NCBI GenBank assembly: GCA_943332615.1
Contig: CALQQB010000047.1
Location: 1 to 36,226 of the forward strand
Origin: Phenylobacterium deserti
GTDB lineage: Bacteria; Pseudomonadota; Alphaproteobacteria; Caulobacterales; Caulobacteraceae
Length of the DNA: 36,226 nt
Direction: 5' to 3'
Of this stretch, positions 8,181 through 14,905 are shown in pieces; the first letter of the stretch is position 1, and each line of letters starts with the position of its first letter. The notes beneath the pieces were generated by a model, which was given only the letters and a program-made list of their open reading frames with translations, was not told where the DNA came from and ran no database searches. The position numbers and the translations under genes are program-made.

Positions 8181-8947
8181 TAGCTCTGATCGCGGTGGCG
8201 ATCCTTGCGATCGCCCTCCCAGCCAGCGCCGCCGAGAAATGGAAGCCGATCTTCAACGGCCGGAACCTCGACGGCTGGGTCCCGAAGATCAACCACCACC
8301 CGCTGGGCGAGAACTGGCGCGACACCTTCCAGGCCAAGGATGGCGTGCTTAAGGTCGACTACAGCCAGTATCCCCAGTTCAAGGACGAGTTCGGGCACCT
8401 GATCTACAAGCGGCCCCTGTCGTCGTATCGGCTGCGGCTGGAGTACCGGTTCATGGGCCCGTCGCCCCCCGGAGCCCTGGCCTGGGCGGTGCGCAATTCC
8501 GGGGTGATGTTCCACGGCCAGGCGCCGGAGACCATGGGCCTGAACCAGCCCTATCCGATCGCCGTGGAGGCCCAGCTGCTGGGCGGCGACGCCACCGAGA
8601 CCCGACCCACGGGCAACGTCTGTACGCCGGGCGTGACGGTCTCAATTGGCGGGGTGCCGCAGAAAGAGCACTGCATCAATTCCAAGTCGCCGACCTTCCG
8701 CGACGGGCAATGGGTGACGTTCGAGCTGGAGGTCCATGGCGGGCGGCTAGTGCGCCAGATCGTCAATGGCCAGCTGGTGATGGAATACACCGACCTGAAG
8801 CTGGACCCATCTGAGTTCAGGCGCTTCGCCAACATGGATCCAGGCGACGCCAAGGTGGGGCCGCTGACGAGCGGGTATATCTCCCTGCAGGCGGAGAGCG
8901 GGCCGATCGAGTTCCGCAAGATCGAGTTGATAGAGCTTAAGGAGTAG
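8063..8947 (+). CDS. DUF1080 / 3-keto-disaccharide hydrolase family protein, copy 1 (start uncertain)
   Basis: An exported lectin-fold protein of the DUF1080 family, members of which have been renamed 3-keto-disaccharide hydrolases. The domain begins about 8222 with KWKPIFNGRNLDGWVPK and continues with NSGVMFHG, PIAVEAQLLGG, GQWVTFELEVHGG, VNGQLVMEYTD and SGYISLQAESGPIEFRKIEL. The hydrophobic core of a signal peptide, ALIAVAILAIALPASAA, precedes it directly. No ATG, GTG or TTG gives a normal signal peptide. Candidates are ATG 7943 and ATG 8063 (both reading through the repeat element), a CTG at 8186 just after a G-rich purine tract, and GTG 8195 (lacks a charged n-region). I report 8063. The predicted role is cleavage of keto-glycosides made by the dehydrogenase. 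Confidence 0.8.
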   Translation: MGPRPQALGLPSGAARSHAPAHPFIPSLSSRLRRSGEGRVALIAVAILAIALPASAAEKWKPIFNGRNLDGWVPKINHHPLGENWRDTFQAKDGVLKVDYSQYPQFKDEFGHLIYKRPLSSYRLRLEYRFMGPSPPGALAWAVRNSGVMFHGQAPETMGLNQPYPIAVEAQLLGGDATETRPTGNVCTPGVTVSIGGVPQKEHCINSKSPTFRDGQWVTFELEVHGGRLVRQIVNGQLVMEYTDLKLDPSEFRRFANMDPGDAKVGPLTSGYISLQAESGPIEFRKIELIELKE

Positions 8948-9045
8948 GGACGCCCCGCCTTTCGATCTTGATCTGCGATGTCAGGCTTCAGATCGCCGCG
9001 TCAGCTGGCGCCGCTCCGACGTGATGGTGTCTCCATCGCGCCCTG

Positions 9046-9105
9046 TTGACCGGGACACCATAACGTCCCTATGAATGATTATTCAGTTTTATGAATAACT
9101 GTTCA
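9046..9105 (+). promoter_or_regulatory. Promoter and double TetR-type operator
   Basis: A -35 box TTGACC (9046-9051) and a -10-like TATGAA (9070-9075) are 18 bases apart. Two imperfect palindromes lie over and just after the -10: TGAATGATTATTCA (9072-9085) and TGAATAACTGTTCA (9092-9105), 20 bases centre to centre, so on the same helix face. The stretch is strikingly AT-rich for this window. The position immediately before the TetR gene suggests autorepression and control of the downstream P450. Confidence 0.65.
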
Positions 9106-9119
9106 ATTCGGATTGGCCG

Positions 9120-9758
9120 ATGTCCCCGACCCTGCGGGAGAAAACGGCGATTGTTCGCCGCAGACATGTGCTCGACGCAGCGATCCGGGTGTTCGCTGCG
9201 CGGGGCTATCACGGCGCCACAATCCGCGACATTTCCAGTGAAGCCGGCGTCTCCGACGGCGCGATCTACACCCTGTTCGAGAACAAGGCGGCGCTGCTGC
9301 TGGGCATGCTCGACCCCTTGGACGAGCGCGGCGCGCCGGAACCGCTTCGCCCCATCGATGCGGACCTCGATGTGCAGGGCTTCGTCCGCGAGCTCTTCCG
9401 ACAACGATGGCAGACCCTCACCCCGGAGACGCTGGACGTCCTGCGGGTCGTGCTGTCGGAAGCCCTTGTTGACCCTTCGCTGCGCGAAATCCTGATGGCG
9501 CGCGTGCTGACTCCGGCGCTGACCTTGCCCGAGGCGCAGTTCTCCCGCTTCGTGGCCGAGGGGCGGCTGCGGCCGGTCGATATTCCCACCCTGCTGCGTG
9601 GCGTCACCGGGGTTTTCCTCGGGCTGGTGATGCTGCGGCTGCTGGGTGACCCCCAGACCTGCCAGCACTGGGACGATGTCCCTGAGCAGATGAGCGCCCT
9701 GCTGCTCGGCGGATTGGTCCCGGACGGCGCTGGAGGCGAGACGCATGACCAGGATTGA
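9120..9758 (+). CDS. TetR/AcrR-family regulator
   Basis: A 212-residue TetR-type repressor. The N-terminal HTH is clear: HVLDAAIRVFAARGYHGATI, then RDISSEAGVSDGAIYTLFEN with the family's final KAALLLGML helix. The C-terminal helical ligand domain has no recognisable signature. Two palindromes overlap the putative promoter just upstream. Its last 14 bases overlap the start of the P450 gene, so the two are co-transcribed and the P450 substrate or product may be the inducer. Confidence 0.93.
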   Translation: MSPTLREKTAIVRRRHVLDAAIRVFAARGYHGATIRDISSEAGVSDGAIYTLFENKAALLLGMLDPLDERGAPEPLRPIDADLDVQGFVRELFRQRWQTLTPETLDVLRVVLSEALVDPSLREILMARVLTPALTLPEAQFSRFVAEGRLRPVDIPTLLRGVTGVFLGLVMLRLLGDPQTCQHWDDVPEQMSALLLGGLVPDGAGGETHDQD

Positions 9759-10962
9759 GCCGGTTCAGATCGAGAGCCCGGGCTTCAAGTCCAATCCACA
9801 TCCGTTCTACGCGCGTCTTCGGGAGGGTTCCCCGGTGGCGCGGGTGAAGCTGCTCAACGGCCGGCCCGCATGGGTGGTCGCGCGATATGCCGACGTGGCC
9901 GGCCTGCTCAAGGACGGGCGCTTCGCCAAGGATCGGGCGAATGCCGTGACCGGCGACCAGTTGGCTAAGCTGCCCCGCCCGCCGAAGGCGTTCGCTCCGC
10001 TGATGCGCAACATGCTGGATCGGGACGATCCGGATCACGCGCGCCTGCGCCGGCTGGTCCAGAAGGGCTTCACCTCGCAGCGCGTCGAGACCCTGGCGGA
10101 GCGCACCCAGGTGCTCAGCGACCAGCTGATCGATCGCGCGACGGCCCGTGGGGGCTTCGATCTCATCAACGACTTCGCCCTGCCGCTGCCGGTCACGGTG
10201 ATTTCCGAGATGCTGGGCGTGCCGGAGCCGGACCGCGCCCGCTTCGCTCGCTGGTCGAAGACCATCATCACCAACACCATGACGCCCCTCAGTCTGCTGG
10301 TGTCGATGCCGCACATGCTGGCGTTCCTGCGTTACCTTCGATGGCTGATTGAAGAGAAGCGCAGGCGCCCCGCCGATGACCTCACGACCGCGCTTGTCGA
10401 GGCCGAGGAGTCCGGCGATGCACTCGACGCCGACGAACTTCTGGCGATGGTCGCCATCCTGCTGAGCGCGGGCCACGAGACCACCACCAACCTTATCGGC
10501 AACGGCATGCTGGCGCTCCTGCAGCATCCCGATCAATTCGAACGACTTGGCGCTCAGCCAGAGCTGATCGAGCCGGCCATCGAGGAGCTGCTGCGGTTCG
10601 GCAGCCCCGTCGAGATGTCGACCTTTCGCTACGCCCGCGAAGACCTTGAGATCGCCGGCCAACCAATCGCACGGGGGGACATGGTGCTGGCGCTCATCGC
10701 GTCGGCAAACCGCGACGAGACGCAGTTCCCGCAGGCTGAGCGGCTGGATCTCGGCCGCGAACCTAATCGGCACCTGACGTTCGGCCTGGGCGGTCACTTC
10801 TGCGTCGGCGCGCCCCTGGCCCGTATGGAAGGTCGCATCGCGGTCAACACCCTGGTGCGGCGCCTGCCCACCCTTCGTCTTTTGCGGCCTGACGCGCCGT
10901 TGAGGTGGCGACGCGGCCTCGTGCTGCGAGGCCTGGAGACCCTTCCCGTCATCATCAGCTGA
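9745..10962 (+). CDS. Cytochrome P450
   Basis: A soluble bacterial P450 monooxygenase of 405 residues, the normal length. The I-helix oxygen-activation motif AGHETT is at residues 242-247, the K-helix ExxR is E281-R284, and the haem loop FGLGGHFCVGAPLARME has the axial cysteine at C353. The N-terminus begins directly with the substrate-binding region (NPHPFYARLREGSPV), with no membrane anchor. GGAGG (9732-9736) lies 8 bases before the ATG inside the TetR gene. No ferredoxin or reductase gene is adjacent, so redox partners must come from elsewhere. Substrate unknown. It sits between two sugar-dehydrogenase modules but carries its own regulator, so a link to the sugar pathway is unproven. Confidence 0.95.
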   Translation: MTRIEPVQIESPGFKSNPHPFYARLREGSPVARVKLLNGRPAWVVARYADVAGLLKDGRFAKDRANAVTGDQLAKLPRPPKAFAPLMRNMLDRDDPDHARLRRLVQKGFTSQRVETLAERTQVLSDQLIDRATARGGFDLINDFALPLPVTVISEMLGVPEPDRARFARWSKTIITNTMTPLSLLVSMPHMLAFLRYLRWLIEEKRRRPADDLTTALVEAEESGDALDADELLAMVAILLSAGHETTTNLIGNGMLALLQHPDQFERLGAQPELIEPAIEELLRFGSPVEMSTFRYAREDLEIAGQPIARGDMVLALIASANRDETQFPQAERLDLGREPNRHLTFGLGGHFCVGAPLARMEGRIAVNTLVRRLPTLRLLRPDAPLRWRRGLVLRGLETLPVIIS

Positions 10963-10991
10963 CCACCGGAAGAGTCCCGGTCGGAGTCGAA

Positions 10992-11023
10992 GGCGGAGGC
11001 CGATCCTGGACTTGGCTCTCGCC
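10992..11023. terminator. Hairpin between convergent genes
   Basis: GGCGGAGGCCGA (10992-11003) can pair with TTGGCTCTCGCC (11012-11023), with one mismatch and G-T wobbles, around an eight-base loop. It lies between the ends of the convergent P450 and DUF1080 genes. Neither strand has a T-run after it, so it is a candidate bidirectional terminator without the usual U-tract. Confidence 0.35.
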
Positions 11024-11709
11024 TACTTCAGCACCCGGATCTTGAGGTTCCGGAACGCCACGTCATTGCCATGGTTCTGCAGCGCAATGCCGCCGGTGAC
11101 GCCTGTCGCGAACTGGGGCCAACGCTTGAACTTGCTCGCGGCGACCAGGGCGTTGAACGCCGGAGAGCCGATCTCGTACTGCGCCACCAGCATGCCGTTC
11201 AGCCAGTGCTGGACCTTGCCGTGGTCGACGATCAGGCGGGCCGAGTTCCAGTCGCCGACCGGCCTGGTCATATCCATCGACGGCGCGACCAGGGCGAACA
11301 GGCCGCCGGCGCGCTCCAGGGGCGGCTCGCCCCGGGCGTTGTCCAGGATCTGGTACTCGGGGCCGCTTTCGTAGGTTTCCTCGCCCACCGAGATCACGTG
11401 GAACATGACCCCGGAGTTGCCCTTGGCGCTGATCCGCCAGTCGAAGGTCATCTCGAAACTGGCGTAGTCGGCCTGCGTGACGATGTCCTTGGCGACCTTG
11501 GGGTCGGGGAACAGGACGCCGTGCTCAACCTTCCAGCCGGGCCCGATCTGCGCCTGCTTGAACCCGCGCCAGCCGACGGTGGTCTTGCCGTCGAACAGCA
11601 GGGTCCAGCCGGCCTTCTTCTCGGCGGGCGTGAGGGTGTTGTCGGCGGCCAGGGCGGGGATCGCGAAGGCCGAGATGGCCAGCACGACGGCGAGGGGTTT
11701 GATCATCAC
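11023..11709 (-). CDS. DUF1080 / 3-keto-disaccharide hydrolase family protein, copy 2
   Basis: A 228-residue exported protein with a clean signal peptide (MMIKPLAVVLAISAFAIPALA). The family pattern is textbook: GWTLLFDGKTTVGWRGF, NSGVMFHV, GPEYQILDN, DWNSARLIVDHGKVQHWLNG and GGIALQNHGNDVAFRNLKIR. A GTG at 11709 overlaps the upstream stop (GTGA) and has AAGGGG at good distance; the ATG at 11706 (TGATG junction) is the alternative. It is the last gene of the minus-strand dehydrogenase operon. It is shorter than copy 1 and has only moderate similarity, so the two may differ in substrate. Predicted role: periplasmic cleavage of 3-keto-glycosides. Confidence 0.9.
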   Translation of the reverse strand: MMIKPLAVVLAISAFAIPALAADNTLTPAEKKAGWTLLFDGKTTVGWRGFKQAQIGPGWKVEHGVLFPDPKVAKDIVTQADYASFEMTFDWRISAKGNSGVMFHVISVGEETYESGPEYQILDNARGEPPLERAGGLFALVAPSMDMTRPVGDWNSARLIVDHGKVQHWLNGMLVAQYEIGSPAFNALVAASKFKRWPQFATGVTGGIALQNHGNDVAFRNLKIRVLK

Positions 11710-12338
11710 AGGCCTAGCCCCTTGAGACGCTGTTCCAGCACGGCTTTTACCTCGTCAGACGGACCAGGATCCGACGGGCGCGCCACGTTGCCGATGTAGC
11801 CGATGTCCGTGAAGCCGGCCTCGGTGGTGTAGTAGGCGCCGACGCTCAGCGCCCGGAAGCGCTTGAAGAAGTCCGAGCCGGGCAGGGTGGCCAGCTTCGC
11901 CGCGCGCTCGGTGGCGTCGGCCTTCAGGAACCGCCCGCCCAGGTCATCCAGCCCCTTCAGGATGATCGCCCGGTCCTTGAGCTGGTCGGGGTAGGGCGCG
12001 CTGACCCACTCGTCGATGAAGTCCGGCACGCCCAGGCTGCTGGCCGAGGGCGCGGCGCCGCTGGCGGGCAGGATGTGATCGGCGACCAGGGCGGCGACCT
12101 GCAGCTGCTTGTCGCTCATGATCCGCGGCCACGGCGCCTTGATCGGCGGGTTGAGCTTCGGGTCGGTCCCGTAGCCCTTGGCCTGCGCCTTGCCGCCGCC
12201 CTTCTGGTTATAGATCACCACGCCCGCGCCGGCCGCCGCGGTGGCCGCGCCGACCACGCCGATCCAGGTGAGCGTCGTGCGCCGGTCGATCTTCGAGACG
12301 TATTTGGGGGTCCCGTCTTGGGGCGTGGGGTGGCCCAT
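11706..12338 (-). CDS. Gluconate 2-dehydrogenase subunit 3-like small subunit, copy 2
   Basis: A 210-residue small subunit. The N-terminus carries DRRTTLTWIGVVGAATAAAG, a twin-arginine motif followed by a hydrophobic stretch without an obvious AxA cleavage site, so it may stay anchored in the inner membrane facing the periplasm. The rest is typical of the family: IMSDKQLQVAALVADHILPA, GVPDFIDEWVSAPYPDQ, DFFKRFRALSVGAYYTTEAG and the GYIGN segment near the end. Its ATG shares one base with the GMC stop (TGATG), which implies coupled translation of the two subunits. Compared with copy 1 it is longer at both ends. Confidence 0.9.
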   Translation of the reverse strand: MGHPTPQDGTPKYVSKIDRRTTLTWIGVVGAATAAAGAGVVIYNQKGGGKAQAKGYGTDPKLNPPIKAPWPRIMSDKQLQVAALVADHILPASGAAPSASSLGVPDFIDEWVSAPYPDQLKDRAIILKGLDDLGGRFLKADATERAAKLATLPGSDFFKRFRALSVGAYYTTEAGFTDIGYIGNVARPSDPGPSDEVKAVLEQRLKGLGL

Positions 12339-14041
12339 CAGAGGCCTCCCGTCTTGGCGAGCGTGGCCAGGTGGTCGCTGGAGCGCCAGGCCAGGGCCAG
12401 GATCGACAGCGTCGGGTTCTTGTCGGGGCTTGAGACCAGCACCGCCCCGTCGGTGACGAACAGGTTGGGCACGGCCCAGGTCTGGCCGTACTGGTTGACC
12501 ACCGAGTCCTTGTCCGACGCGCCCATGCGCACGGTGCCGACCTCGTGGATCATCTCGCCGCCCTTGGAGATGGCCTTGCGGCCGTCGGTCTCGATCTTGC
12601 CCAGCGGCTTGCCGCCCAGCTTGTCGATGGCTTCCAGGAAGGTCTGGACCATGTGGGCGGCCTGCTTCGTCTCGCTTTCCCCCCATTTCCAGTGGAAGCG
12701 CAGGACGGGCACGCCCCACTTGTCCTTCACGGTGGGGTCCAGCTCGCAATAGCAATCGTCGTTGGGGATCATCTCGCCGCGGCCGTTGAAGCCTATGGTG
12801 CTGCCGTAGCGCTGGCGCAGCTTGCCGCGCAGGTCGTCGCCGACGCTGTGGTCGTCGGCCGGCAGCAGGCCCGCCAGTCCCATGGACGGCATCTGCCTGC
12901 CGCCGCCGACCTCCACATGGTAGCCGCGGGGAAAGCCCAGCTCCTTCTGCTTCGCATAGCCCCACCAGGGGGCGTAGACGTGCTCCACGCTCATGCCGTC
13001 GTCGTTGGTCGGCGGCAGGCCCTCCAGGGCGGGGAACTGGCCGCGCACGCCCAGGCCGACGCTGTCCATCAGGTAGCGGCCGACCATGCCGTGGGTGTTG
13101 CAGAGGCCGTCGGGGTGGGCGCTCGACTTGGAGTTCAGCAGGATGCGCGCGGTCTCGCCGGAGCCCGCCGCCAGCACCACGGCCTTGGCGGTCACTGAGT
13201 GGTGGGCGCCGGTGATCCGGTCCACGTAGCTGACGCCCTTGGCCTTGCCGGCGGCGTCCAGGTCGACCTGGTAGACCAGGGCGTTGGTGACGATCGTCAG
13301 GTTCTTGGTCGCCATGGCCGGCGGCAGCAGCACCGTGGTGGACTGGAAGTTGGCCCCGATCGCGCAGCCGCGGCCGCAGGGCGTGGCGAAGACGCAGGTG
13401 TTGCGGCCCTCCATCGCCTGGCTGACCACCGCGCCATGCATCGGCACCACCGGAATGCCCATCGCCTCGAAGGCGCGGGCGTAGAAGATTTCGAAGGCGC
13501 GCGGGGGCGGCGATTCCATCAGGCAGCCGGGCGGCGAGTCCGGGGTGTTGAACAGGCCGCGCGCCGCGGCGGCGCCGGTGACGCCGACTAGCTTCTCGGT
13601 TTTGTCGTACCAGGGGGCCAGGTCGTCGTAAGTAATGGGCCAGTCCGCGCCCAGGCCGTCGCGGCTGCGGGGCTTGAAGTCCAGCGGCCCGAACCGCAGC
13701 GAGATGCGGCCCCAGTGGTTGGTGCGCCCGCCCAGCATCCGCGGCCGCCACCAGGTAAAGGGCTCCGAGCCCTCGGCCACCGTGTAGGGCTCATTGGGCA
13801 CTTCCCAGCCGCCGTCCACCGTGGCGTCGTAGAAGCCGAACGGCTTGTCCGGCGTCGATGCCCCGCGCAGCGGCGCCTCGGCGTTGGTGTTGTACATCGG
13901 GGTCTCGACGCGCGGGTCGTAGTCGCGGCCGGCCTCCAGCATCAGCACCTTCAGGCCGGAGTGGGTGAGGTGGTAGGCGCTCATCCCGCCCCCGGCCCCG
14001 GAGCCGACGATGATCACGTCATAGGGCTCAGCTACAGCCAC
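12338..14041 (-). CDS. GMC-family FAD dehydrogenase, large subunit, copy 2
   Basis: A 567-residue flavoprotein with IIVGSGAGGGMSAYHL as FAD motif and E36-region LMLEAGRDYDP. Catalytic residues fit H499 (IHEVGTVRMG) and N542 (KNPTLSILALAW). Like copy 1 it has a C-x5-C-x3-C motif (C216, C222, C226), matching the 3Fe-4S site of bacterial FAD-glucose dehydrogenases. It begins at GTG 14041 with AAGGGGGA upstream. No signal peptide is present; co-export with the Tat small subunit encoded next is expected. The LacI-type operator O2 lies 14-31 bases upstream of the start, so it is probably repressed by the regulator at 92-1108. It is clearly divergent from copy 1, suggesting a different glycoside range rather than a recent duplication. 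Confidence 0.92.
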   Translation of the reverse strand: MAVAEPYDVIIVGSGAGGGMSAYHLTHSGLKVLMLEAGRDYDPRVETPMYNTNAEAPLRGASTPDKPFGFYDATVDGGWEVPNEPYTVAEGSEPFTWWRPRMLGGRTNHWGRISLRFGPLDFKPRSRDGLGADWPITYDDLAPWYDKTEKLVGVTGAAAARGLFNTPDSPPGCLMESPPPRAFEIFYARAFEAMGIPVVPMHGAVVSQAMEGRNTCVFATPCGRGCAIGANFQSTTVLLPPAMATKNLTIVTNALVYQVDLDAAGKAKGVSYVDRITGAHHSVTAKAVVLAAGSGETARILLNSKSSAHPDGLCNTHGMVGRYLMDSVGLGVRGQFPALEGLPPTNDDGMSVEHVYAPWWGYAKQKELGFPRGYHVEVGGGRQMPSMGLAGLLPADDHSVGDDLRGKLRQRYGSTIGFNGRGEMIPNDDCYCELDPTVKDKWGVPVLRFHWKWGESETKQAAHMVQTFLEAIDKLGGKPLGKIETDGRKAISKGGEMIHEVGTVRMGASDKDSVVNQYGQTWAVPNLFVTDGAVLVSSPDKNPTLSILALAWRSSDHLATLAKTGGL

Positions 14042-14054
14042 CCGCGTTCCCCCT

Positions 14055-14072
14055 TATGAAATCCATTTCATC
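14055..14072. promoter_or_regulatory. LacI-type operator O2
   Basis: ATGAAAT and ATTTCAT form a perfect seven-base inverted repeat with two central bases (14056-14071). Aligned with O1 (1208-1225), 15 of 18 bases are identical, including ATGAAATC and CATC. It sits directly upstream of the minus-strand GMC gene (start 14041). A second, perfect 12-base palindrome, GTTGGCGCCAAC (14077-14088), lies about 19 bases further upstream. Together these suggest repression of the copy-2 operon by the same LacI protein. Confidence 0.65.
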
Positions 14073-14126
14073 GCAGGTTGGCGCCAACCGGGGGCGGGGC
14101 CAAGGGGCGATTGGCGGTCGACCAGC

Positions 14127-14525
14127 GTGGCGTTCAACCTGCCGGGCTTCGCCAACCAGACGGCCGCGACGAACGCCTTTGGCGCCGTGTTCCTTGACGT
14201 CGATCTGGAGGACAGGACGGCCATCGAATTCTTCGGCCTCGACGGCGCGTCCCTGGGCCGGTTCTTCGCGCCCACCGCCGACAATGGCCTGTCGTTCGTG
14301 GGCGTGCGCTTCGACAGCGCGGTCATCGCCGGGGCAAAGATCGTGACCGGCAAGCGGGCGCTGGGCCCCGATGATGGCGGCGATATCGACGTGGTGGCCA
14401 TAGACGATTTCATCTTCGGCGAGCCTATCGCGGTTCCGGAGCCGGCCACCTGGGGCTTGATGATCCTGGGGTTCGGCGGCGTTGGCGCGATGCTCCGCAG
14501 CCGTCGGCGGCCCGCCTTCGCCTGA
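14127..14525 (+). pseudogene. 5'-truncated PEP-CTERM sorted protein
   Basis: The reading frame encodes the C-terminal 130 or so residues of an exported protein. It ends in a PEP-CTERM sorting tail: VPEPATWGLMILGFGGVGAM followed by LRSRRRPAF. The part before it (VAFNLPGFANQTAATNAFGAV, FFGLDGASLGRFFAP, DDFIFGEP) looks like the end of a beta-rich surface domain. There is no signal peptide, and the sequence upstream switches directly into the promoter region of the minus-strand GMC gene. Only a GTG (14127) is available as start. I read it as a remnant whose 5' half was lost, possibly when the sugar locus was inserted; an unusual leaderless gene is less likely. Confidence 0.65.
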
Positions 14526-14584
14526 CGGCCGCTTGATGGGCGCCGCCTTGACACGCGCCGGACGTGACCGGAGGTTCCCGGCCC

Positions 14585-14905
14585 ATGACCGACGAGCCGA
14601 TCTTCGACGCCGCCTATCTTGAGAGCTACGCCGGCGGTGACGCCCAGGTGATCGCCGAGGTGCTGGCGCTGTTCCAGCAGCAGGCGGAGGGCTGGCTGCG
14701 GCAGCTCGACACGCCCGGCGAGGGCTGGCGCGACCTGGCGCATCTGATCAAGGGGTCGGCCAAGGGGATCGGCGCGCAGGCGCTGGGCGAGGTGGCCGGC
14801 GCCGCGGAGCTTGCCGATGTGTCGCACGCGCCCGGTCTTCGCGCGGCGCTGCTCGACGCCCTGGCGGCGATCGAGGGGTATCTCAGCCGGGTCCGCGGCG
14901 GCTAA
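14585..14905 (+). CDS. Hpt-domain phosphotransfer protein
   Basis: A 106-residue single-domain histidine phosphotransfer protein. The phospho-accepting histidine is H53 in LAHLIKGSAKGIGAQAL, and the preceding helix DAQVIAEVLALFQQQAEGWL matches the start of Hpt bundles. The ATG at 14585 has GGAGG (14569-14573) upstream. No sensor kinase or response regulator is adjacent, so it must link partners encoded elsewhere. It ends tail-to-tail with the next gene, overlapping it by four bases. Confidence 0.85.
   Translation: MTDEPIFDAAYLESYAGGDAQVIAEVLALFQQQAEGWLRQLDTPGEGWRDLAHLIKGSAKGIGAQALGEVAGAAELADVSHAPGLRAALLDALAAIEGYLSRVRGG

Noticed and set aside
12341..13751. Upstream extension of the copy-2 small subunit by about 470 residues
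   Set aside because: This extension lies out of frame across the GMC gene. The TGATG junction and the Tat motif place the true start at 12338.
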